A stretch of 64,000 bases of DNA. Origin: Hydrangea macrophylla (Eukaryota; Streptophyta; Magnoliopsida; Cornales; Hydrangeaceae). A program made the position numbers and the translations under genes. Under the pieces are notes generated by a model. That model did not search any database. It had not been told where the DNA came from and worked only from the letters and a program-made list of their open reading frames with translations. How positions within the stretch are numbered: the first letter of the stretch is position 1; each line of letters opens with the position of its first letter. Positions 56,533 through 64,000 of this stretch are shown in pieces. The stretch covers positions 27,943,501 to 28,007,500 of the forward strand of contig CM066984.1 of assembly GCA_033977485.1 (NCBI GenBank), given 5' to 3'.

Positions 56533-56617
56533 CCTCTCCACCACCTATAAAAGGATTTTGTCCCCAAAATATAAGCTAACTCGAGTCAAATAACTCTGGA
56601 TACTTGATGCGCATCTA
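56533..56617 (-). pseudogene. pol tail and polypurine tract of a second Gyp-3-type copy
   Basis: The minus strand reads a tail like KYPELFDSS before stop, then ttttggggacaaaatcc and the tract ggtggtggagagg (56545-56533), directly before the LTR start. It is truncated at about 56617 by the LTR-B-like fragment. Confidence 0.6.
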
Positions 56618-56830
56618 TAGAGACCCGATTTTGTCGGCAATCAAATTTAGGAGACCCATAACTTGGGGTTCACAATGATTGAAAAATACTTAAAAAGGAC
56701 TCTTGGAAGTTAGTTCTATCTCTCAAAATACTCAAAAAGTGGTACAAATGACCAAAATACCCTGAAAGCCAAAATGCTCCCAGATTTGGACCAAAAGTTT
56801 CGGAAACACACTAATAATCTAAAAGAAAAA
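56618..56830 (+). mobile_element. fragment of an LTR-B-like Tat LTR
   Basis: Aligns with 8668-8870 of LTR B (word matches such as tttaggagaccyatagctt, gttctatctctca, ggaccaaaagtt and ggaaaca). It lacks the first TG and stops near 56830. It is a small, plus-strand relic with no internal region. Confidence 0.7.
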
Positions 56831-56834
56831 CATA

Positions 56835-57676
56835 AAATAACACCCTATTACTTGGCTAGGGTTTCATTGAAATACTAGATCTAAGTCTAGGAGGCCATAG
56901 AATCAGAGATTGGTAATATGTTGATGGAGGAGGCCATGGAAATCCTTGGTCTTCTTCTTCTTTTCTTTGCTCCTCTCTCTTCAATGGCTGAAGTTTTAGT
57001 TATTGAAGGATGTATGTAATATTGTGTAACCCCCAATTTTAATTAAAAGAGAATATATATATAGATTTGGAGCAAGTTTTGGAAGCTTTCCTAAACCTAA
57101 TCGCACAAAAGCTACTTATTTACGTTTCTCGACGTATTCAGCCAATTCGGATCATACAGAGCTCTTCAGTAAATCGAAATATGCATTTTTAGTTTTTTTA
57201 ATGGGTCGCTCACGCGGGCTGCTCATGCTCGATGCTGCAAAATCGTGCAAGCGGGCCACTACAGCGACATGCCCATTTTTCTACTTTTCTCAGATTTTCT
57301 CAACTTTACGCACCAATCGTAGAATTGCGATAACTTTTGACTCGAACCTCGGATTGACTTGCCGGTTATGGCCACGCATCAATAACTCAAAGATCTGCAT
57401 TTTCTATTTGAGGAGAAATTTCTCAAATTCAAAATATTCATTGTCAAAAATACAGTTTACTCAGGCTGCCACTATCTCCAACTTTCACCGGAATCACCTT
57501 TTGAGCACAGAATGTCTTCCGAAACCACTAATCATTGGATTTTAGTGCATTTTCACGTTAAAGCACCAAAACCTACAAAACATAGAATATTTATTAATAA
57601 CACTGAATAGCTAAATAAAGTGGGCTAACAAAGCATATCTTCAGGACTATAATCAAGAACTATTCGTTCCCGATCA
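56835..57676 (-). mobile_element. Ath-1: truncated Athila-like LTR
   Basis: On the minus strand it begins TGATCGGGAA (57676) after ggtg-ended purines and aligns to sLTR-2 to about 56835 (agggtttcat..., ccaagtaatagggt). TATA-like tctatatata at 57068-57056. Its CG cluster (57203-57262) is decayed to scattered cg, unlike the crisp clusters of the other copies. Confidence 0.75.
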
Positions 57677-57735
57677 CACCCCCTAATCTACACTTTGCTA
57701 GTCCTCAAGCAAAGAAAAAACATAAAAATAAATAC
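57677..57735 (-). other. Ath-1 internal 3' end and polypurine tract
   Basis: 59 bp that match 59099-59150 of Ath-2: tract (ttagggggtg), aaagtgtag and gacta-gcaaag words. Ath-2 is inserted immediately beyond it, with predicted duplication aatac (57731-57735). Confidence 0.65.
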
Positions 57736-59098
57736 TGATCTCGTCAGAATCAAGATATAAAAGTATTCTTTACTTTTCAATAGATTTGCAGTGTGGAAGT
57801 AAAGGTCGAACCCACAGAGATTGATTACTACAGTGATTTAATTTTAAAACCTAAGTCTAGTTAATTAGGGAAAACAGATTTGATTTTGAATTTAATTAAA
57901 CTAATAACAATAAAAGTAAATCTAATTTATGAAAGCAATTAAAAGTGTTTTTAATGAATGTTTAAGGGAACCTAGGATTGCAAATCCACCACTAGATTCA
58001 TAATAGGAATATTTATGAATTACTTTAGCCTATTACGTTGGATGATAATGGGGAATTGTAGCTACAAGCCCAATTCCTCCGACAAGAAGATAATCATGGT
58101 TCAAGCACCAACATAATCCATCTGCGGATAGCACGAATTATCTCACACTAAACTAGGGTTGTGATCTAATCCGTCTAACCTAGGCATGGACTATTCGGAT
58201 ACTTGATAGCACGAATCAATAGAGCACCATCACATGTAAACAACCTAAACAAGCACAGCAAGAATAGATCGTTGAGCACATCACAGTCAAAACAGATCTA
58301 AGACAAGAATAAATTCTGAAGGCAATGATTTAATCAATGTAAGTACGATTTATTTATAAAATCCTCTCAACATGTGACTGTCATCCATACATAATAAAAC
58401 TACAATAAAAGCATAAATAAAACCCTATTACTCATCTAGGGCTTCATTGAAACCCTAGATCAATGATCTAAGCTGCCATAGGAGTAGAAATCGGCAAGTA
58501 GTTGATGGAGGAGGCCATGGAAATCCTTGGTCTTCTTCTTCTTCTCCTTGCTTCTCCCTCTTCAAGGGCTGGAAGTATGGTTGTAGAATGTGTGTATAAT
58601 AATTGCCAACCCTCTAATTGAAGTAAAATAGAGTTTATATAGATTTACAACATGTTTTGGAAGCCTTTACAACTCGAAACGGACTGAAACTGATGTAATT
58701 TACAATCTGGACGTCGTTTAGCAGTCTCGTTTGCACAGGAGTCTTCAGTATACTGAAATACGCAACTTTGGTTTTTGGGCATATCGCGCGAGCGGGTCGC
58801 GCGAGCGCGACTTTTGGTCCTTCGCGCGCGCGGATCGCGCGAGCGAATTATTGGGGGTCTCGCGCGAGCGGATCGCGCGCGCGACTTCTGGATTCTCGCG
58901 GGCGCGGGTCGCGCGCGCGACTTGGATTTTTCAGCTTCTTTCTTTCTGACTTTTCACCCTGTTTAGCCTGGTTTAGCTGATTTCTTCCAAAACCTGTCAG
59001 AAACTAGAAAACAGAGTAAAAATATACAAAAACAGGATAAAATGTACTAACAAATGCGCGTTAAAGCGTATAATTAGGATTAGTTCTCTCCCGATCAC
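57736..59098 (-). mobile_element. Ath-2 3' LTR, 1363 bp
   Basis: Minus strand TGATCGGGAGAG (59098) to GACGAGATCA (57736). It aligns along its length with sLTR-1. Promoter: GCGCGC cluster (58925-58785) then tctatataaactc (58644-58632). Confidence 0.85.
58632..58925 (-). promoter_or_regulatory. Ath-2 LTR promoter: GCGCGC cluster plus TATA
   Basis: Alternating tcgcgcgcgcgac and gcgcgagcggatc words fill 58785-58925, about 140 bp upstream of the TATA box on the minus strand. Reading through this cluster gives spurious Arg/Ala/Ser-rich open frames on the plus strand. Confidence 0.6.
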
Positions 59099-59110
59099 AC
59101 CCCCAAACCT
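59099..59110 (-). other. Ath-2 polypurine tract
   Basis: ggtttgggggtg on the minus strand directly precedes the LTR start TGATCGGGAG. Confidence 0.8.
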
Positions 59111-61303
59111 ACATTTTGCTAGTCCTCGAGCAAAACTAAAATAAAAACTACTAATAAAAATCTATTCCATTTTCGTATGGATCACGATTGCATTTAGCGT
59201 ATGCAACAAGCCTTTTAAACCCCTAGGTGTCCCTAGTCGGACGAGTGAAGTCTCGTGAGGGTTCCCATCAACAAGTTACCCACAACCATCTTTATTAACT
59301 TATTAATTTAAAAACTTTTATTAAAAACAAAGAACATAATATTCAATACTCCTTATTATACAACAAAGATTTGAAATAGGATAACGAACAAGAAGAAACA
59401 GAATCAAACGTCTACCTACATCATGAAAAACCATCTCAAGCACATGCATCGTATAAATCAATAGAGTTTCTCATAAAATTGCACGTGTGTGATATGGTAG
59501 TCAAATGAACACGCGCATGTCATGAACATGGAATATAACCCGGATAACCGTCTAACTATGTCTTGACTACGAATCTCACAATGAATTACACTCTCAAATA
59601 AAACACTCAGAAACAGGTGTAATTTTTCTAATATATGTGAGCACAGGAAATATATTTTCAAAACGATAAACGCTCACATATGACTCGAAAAAGACGCATG
59701 ACACGAAAGAACAGTAGTCTCATGGATAGGATGCCAATAATCAAAAGAAATTAATCATTACCATGTTTTAATCCCCTCCCATCATTTACATATCCGAACC
59801 ATGTTTCCTAGGATCAAATAGGACTTTTCAAAGGTTGTAATGTGGCTCAGGTAATGGAAAAGGATAGAATGGATATAACAAGTAGTTTCAGAATGGCATT
59901 GTAAGGCATGTTCGATTTCTTTCATTCATCTCTACAAACTTTTCATCTTTTCTTTCTTTTCATTCCTTTCCTTTCATTTTTCTCCTTTTCTTTCAAATTT
60001 TTTTTTTCAACCTTCTTCTCCTTTATTTTGTTTCTTTTCATTTTTCTTTTCTCGCTTCTCAAATGATTATTCATCGAATACCAAGCAACTACCCCAATAG
60101 CATCTTGTCTTCTTCTTCTCAATCACACATCGCCTTAACACCACTAAAAGGTGATCAATCTTTCAGAAGTGAACTCCAAGTTGGCCAAATCGGAGCAAAA
60201 ACAAGGATAATGGTAATTAAAGAAAGAAATGGCATTTTAACGGCTCAAAGGGCGAACTAAGGGAATTTATCATTTATCGGTCGGCAGTAAACAAAGAAGG
60301 CCTAAAATCATTTCCTATGGTTATATGGTTCTTCAATGTTTACAATGGAAGATTATTTAGCATGGTAACAACTATTTTAACTTGATTATTAACCAAAACA
60401 CGAATAATGAGACTAAACAACGAGTAGATGCGCTATTTCAATGAAATTCGACAAACACAAGATGTATTTATAACCCTCTAAATAGAAAAGATAGGCTCAA
60501 AAGCTCACTGGGTTTAGTCTCCACCATGTATTATCTAGAAATCCGAATCATATTATAGTTCACAACCAACATGTATTCAGGTGACTACGTGCAGTGCATA
60601 AGTTTATGTGCAAATCTATGATATAAAACTACGATTCAAACAATACATAACTTAAAACATTACATCATAACTTCAGCAAATGTTTAATCACATCTTCCCT
60701 TGTTTATCATTCTATAACAATTCAAAGTTATTGAACAAGAAGTATCGAATTAATCTTGCAAAAACATTAGTACTATCGTTTACTTAAACACACTTTTTTT
60801 TTTTTTTGAAAAATTTTAAAATTTAGCATAAACTAATGTGCATGTGTGTGGATACCCCCAAACCTAAACATTTCATTGTCCCCAATGAAACAATAAAATG
60901 AAAGAAAGGAGAGTACAGAAGGAAGGAACGATAGTACCTCGATGTCGACAATGACAAATAGGTGAACACCAAGAAATATGGTTATAAATTTCAATGTTAC
61001 CTGTTACTTCTAGATACACGAAAAGAACTAACAAAAGAATATTAAAAGTAAAAGAAACAGAAATATAAAATAGAAATTGAAAAACTAATCTAAATTACAC
61101 TAAACGAATAAATGGAAAAGAAAAAAATGTAATAAGGAAAACAATAACTAACTCGATCTAAACTGGCTAAAAAAACAAAAACAGAAACAAAAACATTATC
61201 AGAACAAGTACGGGGGAAAGATACAGAAAAGAAAAGAAAATATGCAGAAATGGGAGAATCGCGCGCGCGGTCCGCGCGAGCGGCTGTCGCGCGCGCGAAT
61301 TTC

Positions 61304-61335
<32 letters not shown>

Positions 61336-61705
61336 GAAACTTTCTCGCGCGAGCGAGGTACCTCGCGCCCGCGAAATGAGGCGCGAAGAGATCCTGAGGC
61401 TTCATAAAAAGAAAACAAAAGAAAAACGCTAAGGGGCCATCTCGCGCCAGCGGGCCGCGCGAGCGACGTCTCGCGCGAGCGGGCCGCGCGCGCGAGTTTG
61501 GTTTTTTCCACTTTTTGATTAAAATTTTGTATATACTATAAAGAAAACTGAATTCCAACCCCCAAACCTATCCAGAATGTCTAAAACAGACACAAACAGA
61601 CCCAAAAATGTCCAAAACTAAGAAAAACGAATGAAATAAAGCTTGGGTTGCCTCCCAAGAAGCGCTAACTTTTACGTCTTTAGCTAGACCTTTCTAGCAT
61701 AAGAC
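59111..61705 (-). other. Ath-2 3' non-coding region
   Basis: No reading frame with a known domain. Near 61630-61680 (minus) the words gcgcttcttgggaggcaacc resemble a block I recall following pol in Athila elements. A second CG-palindrome region (61258-61497) encloses a 28-base T run (61308-61335 on the plus strand). 59940-60060 is a pyrimidine-rich tract. Confidence 0.6.
61258..61497. repeat. GCGCGC cluster with T28 run in the Ath-2 3' region
   Basis: gcgcgcgcgg, gcgcgagcgg and cgcgcgcgcg words on both sides (61260-61300, 61345-61380, 61441-61497) of a 28-base T run (61308-61335). It is the same repeat vocabulary as in the LTR promoter of the family. Confidence 0.75.
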
Positions 61706-64000
61706 TCATGGAGGCCGTAAATCGGACTGTGAACCCCTAAGGATGTCAGGTAAAGCTCGGTGGTACGCAGAAATAACATCGCTTTGAATTAAATCGATTA
61801 ACGGTTTGTCATTATGTTCAAATCGATTTCTTACCTTTCGAGTAGATTCCGCATTAGGGTCCACGGGATTAGGATTCATCCACTCATCATCGTCCGCTAT
61901 ATTGTTTTCCCCACTCACATTTATTTCATTAGTAGGCTCAATATTCCGTGTCACATCACATTCCGCCTCACATAGGTTATCGTCGTCTTTAGGAGGTTGA
62001 TCACCAGCATTAAAAACATTTAATTTTAATTTTATATTCCCGAACGACACTTTCATCACCCCTGTTCTACAATTGACACGTGCGTTGGCCGTGGCTAAGA
62101 ATGGACGACCAAGAATAACAGGAGTATATTTTCTAGTATCTAGCACCGGTTCGGTGTCAAGGACCATAAAATCAACAGGATAAAAACATTGATCAACTTT
62201 AACTAAGACGTCTTCGACGATTCCTCTAGGTACTTTGACGGAACGATCCGCTAATTGAATGGTAGCGGCCGTAGGTTTAAGTTCACCTAGTCCTAATTGT
62301 TTATACACGTGGTAGGGTAAGAGATTAACACTAGCTCCTAAGTCAAGGAGAGCCCTATGAATAATAGTGTCACCTATGACACATGAAATCGTAGGCGTAC
62401 CTGGATCTTTATATTTTGGAAGAGCGTGTTGGAATATAGAGCTTACTTTTTCCGTAAGGAAGACCTTTTTAGGAGTATGACTGCGTATTTTGCGCTTTTG
62501 AGTACAAAGGTCTTTTAGACATTTAGCATAAGCGGGAATTTGTTTTATAGCATCGAGGAAAGGAATATTGATTTTAACTTGTTTGAACACCTCGAGTATA
62601 TCCTCAACCTTAGACTTTTTATTTGTAAGATTAGACGGTTCCTCAACGTTTGGTGGATATGGCATTCTAGGAGTATAATTCGTTGGGACCGATTCTTTGT
62701 CGTTCTTATTTTGGCTCATGTCCTCACCCGTCTCTTTATTAGAGTTAATATTCATACCTTTCACATTCGCATTCGGACTTTCTATTACCTCCTCCTCTCG
62801 GGTAGTCAATCTAGTTGAGACGGCGTTCACTTGTTCATTCGACCCTTTAACCTCATATTGTCCCTTAGGATTTTGGATTGTTTGACTAGGCAACGTCCCC
62901 TCGTTTCTACGACTCACTACAGTAGCTAGTTGTCCCATTTGGGATTCAAGCTTCGCAATGGATTGCGTATGAGAGTGCACTATTTGTGCTTGTGCCTGAA
63001 CTTGCGTTTCAATAGTCTTAAGGGACGCCAACACCTTTTCCTCAAAAATATTTCCCCTTGAAGGATTAGCATTAGGAGGCGGTTGTTGGTATTGGTTAGG
63101 TTGGAACTGAGGTCGATACGCATTAGGAAAATTAGTCGCCTCGTTAGGATTATTATTGTTATTTTTCCACGAGAAGTTAGGATGGTTTCTCCATGGCGTA
63201 TCCGGATTATTAGTAGTTGCATTATAGTTATTTCGTGGGTATTGTTGAATAGAATTAATGTGTTGCTCCACGAATTCCGGAAATTGACTCGCCGATGGAC
63301 ATGCAAGTATCGAATGTGAAGGATCAGAACATAATGCACAAATTTCACGAGCGGGTGGGGCTGTCGTTTGGTTCATTGTTAAAAGTCGGTCAAGTTTGTT
63401 AGATAGTTCTTTTATTTCAATTGATTGACTTGACTCGAATTTTACATCCCTCTTAGGTTGATTAAGATATCCTTCCGAACGGACAGACACCGTTTGGTGC
63501 ATTGAATTCTCGCTTAACGTTTCAAACATTTTCCAGGCCTCGTCGGCACTTTTGTGTAGGAAGGTTCCCGCACAAACGGCATCGACGGTATTACGGACCG
63601 AGGGAATAAGTCCTTCATAGAAGACTTGAACAAGTTGCCACTTAGGAACTTGATGATGCGGACACGAGCGTAATAATTCCTTAAATTTTTCCCACGTGTC
63701 GTAAAGTGATTCCCCATCTTGCATTACAAAATTGGTTATTGATTTTCTTATCTGGTTTGTACGCATAATCGGGAAAAACTTTTGTAAAAATGCGGTGTGT
63801 AAGTCTTCCCATGTTCTAATTGTGTTCGGCTCCAAAGATTGGAGCCAATATTTAGCTTTGTCCTTTAATGAGAATGGAAAGAGCCGCATTTTTAATTCAT
63901 CATCAGTAAGATTTTGGATTTTCAACGTAGAGCATATGTCCTGAAAATCTCCTAAGTGTTTATAAGGGTCTTCATTTAGACGGCCATGGAATGATGGAAG
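61706..64000 (-). CDS. Ath-2 gag-protease polyprotein, 5' partial
   Basis: A single open frame runs from the right edge to a TGA at 61706; its start lies outside. Counting residues from 63925, retrotransposon gag domain covers about 1-150 (FSLKDKAKYWLQSLEPNTIR, DTWEKFKELLRSCPHHQV, VFYEGLIPSVRNTVDA). A CCHC zinc knuckle has C196, C199, H204, C209. A Gln/Asn/Pro-rich linker (about 210-430) leads to an aspartic protease with active-site motif LLDLGASVNLLP (D528) and GRPFLATANARVNCRTG. Another ~110 residues follow with no RT. The upstream frame to the edge reads LPSFHGRLNEDPYKHLGDFQ, an Athila gag signature. Product would make capsid and protease only. Confidence 0.85.
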   Translation of the reverse strand, partial: LPSFHGRLNEDPYKHLGDFQDICSTLKIQNLTDDELKMRLFPFSLKDKAKYWLQSLEPNTIRTWEDLHTAFLQKFFPIMRTNQIRKSITNFVMQDGESLYDTWEKFKELLRSCPHHQVPKWQLVQVFYEGLIPSVRNTVDAVCAGTFLHKSADEAWKMFETLSENSMHQTVSVRSEGYLNQPKRDVKFESSQSIEIKELSNKLDRLLTMNQTTAPPAREICALCSDPSHSILACPSASQFPEFVEQHINSIQQYPRNNYNATTNNPDTPWRNHPNFSWKNNNNNPNEATNFPNAYRPQFQPNQYQQPPPNANPSRGNIFEEKVLASLKTIETQVQAQAQIVHSHTQSIAKLESQMGQLATVVSRRNEGTLPSQTIQNPKGQYEVKGSNEQVNAVSTRLTTREEEVIESPNANVKGMNINSNKETGEDMSQNKNDKESVPTNYTPRMPYPPNVEEPSNLTNKKSKVEDILEVFKQVKINIPFLDAIKQIPAYAKCLKDLCTQKRKIRSHTPKKVFLTEKVSSIFQHALPKYKDPGTPTISCVIGDTIIHRALLDLGASVNLLPYHVYKQLGLGELKPTAATIQLADRSVKVPRGIVEDVLVKVDQCFYPVDFMVLDTEPVLDTRKYTPVILGRPFLATANARVNCRTGVMKVSFGNIKLKLNVFNAGDQPPKDDDNLCEAECDVTRNIEPTNEINVSGENNIADDDEWMNPNPVDPNAESTRKVRNRFEHNDKPLIDLIQSDVISAYHRALPDILRGSQSDLRPP

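Larger units (their letters stand above)
49311..56617 (-). mobile_element. Gyp-3: Ty3/gypsy chromovirus relic with one LTR
   Basis: Minus strand: short pol tail of a preceding copy (56617-56533), LTR (56532-54080), gag, protease, RT, RNase H and integrase down to 49311. The LTR has a polypurine tract before it and a gag start after it, so it served as 3' LTR of one copy and 5' LTR of the next (or recombination joined them). The 3' end of the second copy is lost. A hAT-like element sits in the integrase. Confidence 0.75.
57736..64000 (-). mobile_element. Ath-2: Athila-like element, 3' LTR to gag-protease (continues past the edge)
   Basis: Minus strand: gag-protease (64000-61706), 3' non-coding region (61705-59111), polypurine tract, 3' LTR (59098-57736). 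The space after the protease has no reverse transcriptase, RNase H or integrase, so this copy would need help from another element. The open gag-protease frame and intact CG palindromes suggest a young insertion. The 5' LTR is beyond the window. Confidence 0.75.

Noticed and set aside
58731..58980. Overlapping frames rich in Arg-Ala-Arg and Arg-Glu
   Set aside because: They translate the GCGCGC palindrome cluster of the LTR; the same type of frame appears at 20718-21096 and 61167-61558.
61308..61335. T28 run as a poly(A) tail of a minus-strand retroposed gene
   Set aside because: It is embedded in GCGCGC repeats of Ath-2 on both sides, with no target duplication or gene-like sequence next to it.
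1..64000. tRNA, rRNA or snoRNA genes
   Set aside because: No cloverleaf or rRNA-like stretch was recognised by eye; a tRNAscan or Infernal run would be decisive.

Overview
This window is nuclear DNA of a seed plant, probably an angiosperm with a large, transposon-rich genome. No cellular gene, tRNA or rRNA gene was found. Nearly every base can be assigned to an LTR retrotransposon or a fragment of one: Ty1/copia, Ty3/gypsy of chromovirus type, Athila-like, and Tat/Ogre-like. Many are nested inside each other, and most coding remains carry stops or frameshifts. The one long open coding region is an Athila-like gag-protease reading frame at the right edge. Names such as Copia-1, Tat-2, Gyp-3 and Ath-2 are local labels used only here.

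Layout, left to right. 1-6077: 3' internal end (minisatellites, polypurine tract) and 3' LTR of a Tat/Ogre-like element (Tat-1). It sits inside the antisense plant-mobile-domain gene of a related element, Tat-2 (6078-11920, ending in LTR B). Tat-2 in turn interrupts the RNase H of Copia-1 (minus strand, 11921-18750). Copia-1 sits inside the gag of Copia-2 (plus strand, 18751-28642). Copia-2 also received an Athila-like solo LTR (20732-22106, TSD gatgg) and a truncated chromovirus, Gyp-1 (22229-25440). 28643-29405 is a minus-strand Tat-like remnant (Tat-3). Copia-3 follows (plus, 29406-38034); its 5' LTR is split by a second Athila-like solo LTR (29968-31442, TSD ataga).

38035-40785 is Gyp-2 (minus chromovirus fragment). 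40786-41990 is a plus-strand Tat gag-pro fragment with a G-patch-like motif (Tat-4). 41996-45828 is Copia-4 (minus, gag to 5' LTR). 45829-49310 holds a second, intron-bearing plant-mobile-domain pseudogene (minus). 49311-56617 is Gyp-3 (minus chromovirus with an LTR at 54080-56532 and a 737-bp hAT-like insertion at 49697-50433). 56618-56830 is an LTR-B-like fragment. 56835-57735 is an old Athila-like remnant (Ath-1). From 57736 to the edge runs a younger Athila-like element (Ath-2) that encodes gag-protease but no reverse transcriptase in the space between protease and LTR.

The main unexpected pattern is regulatory. Almost every LTR family here has its own cluster of short CG-centred palindromes (TCGATCGA, GCGCGC, AATCGATTGG, CTCGAG/GAGCGCTC, AGTGCCGCCGCGGCACT), usually 20-250 bp upstream of a TATA box. 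In the Tat-like group a near-identical 17-bp palindrome also lies upstream of the antisense plant-mobile-domain genes. RNA-level candidates are a covarying stem-loop near the 3' end of the Tat LTRs and a conserved stem-loop in the roughly 1.7-kb Copia leader.
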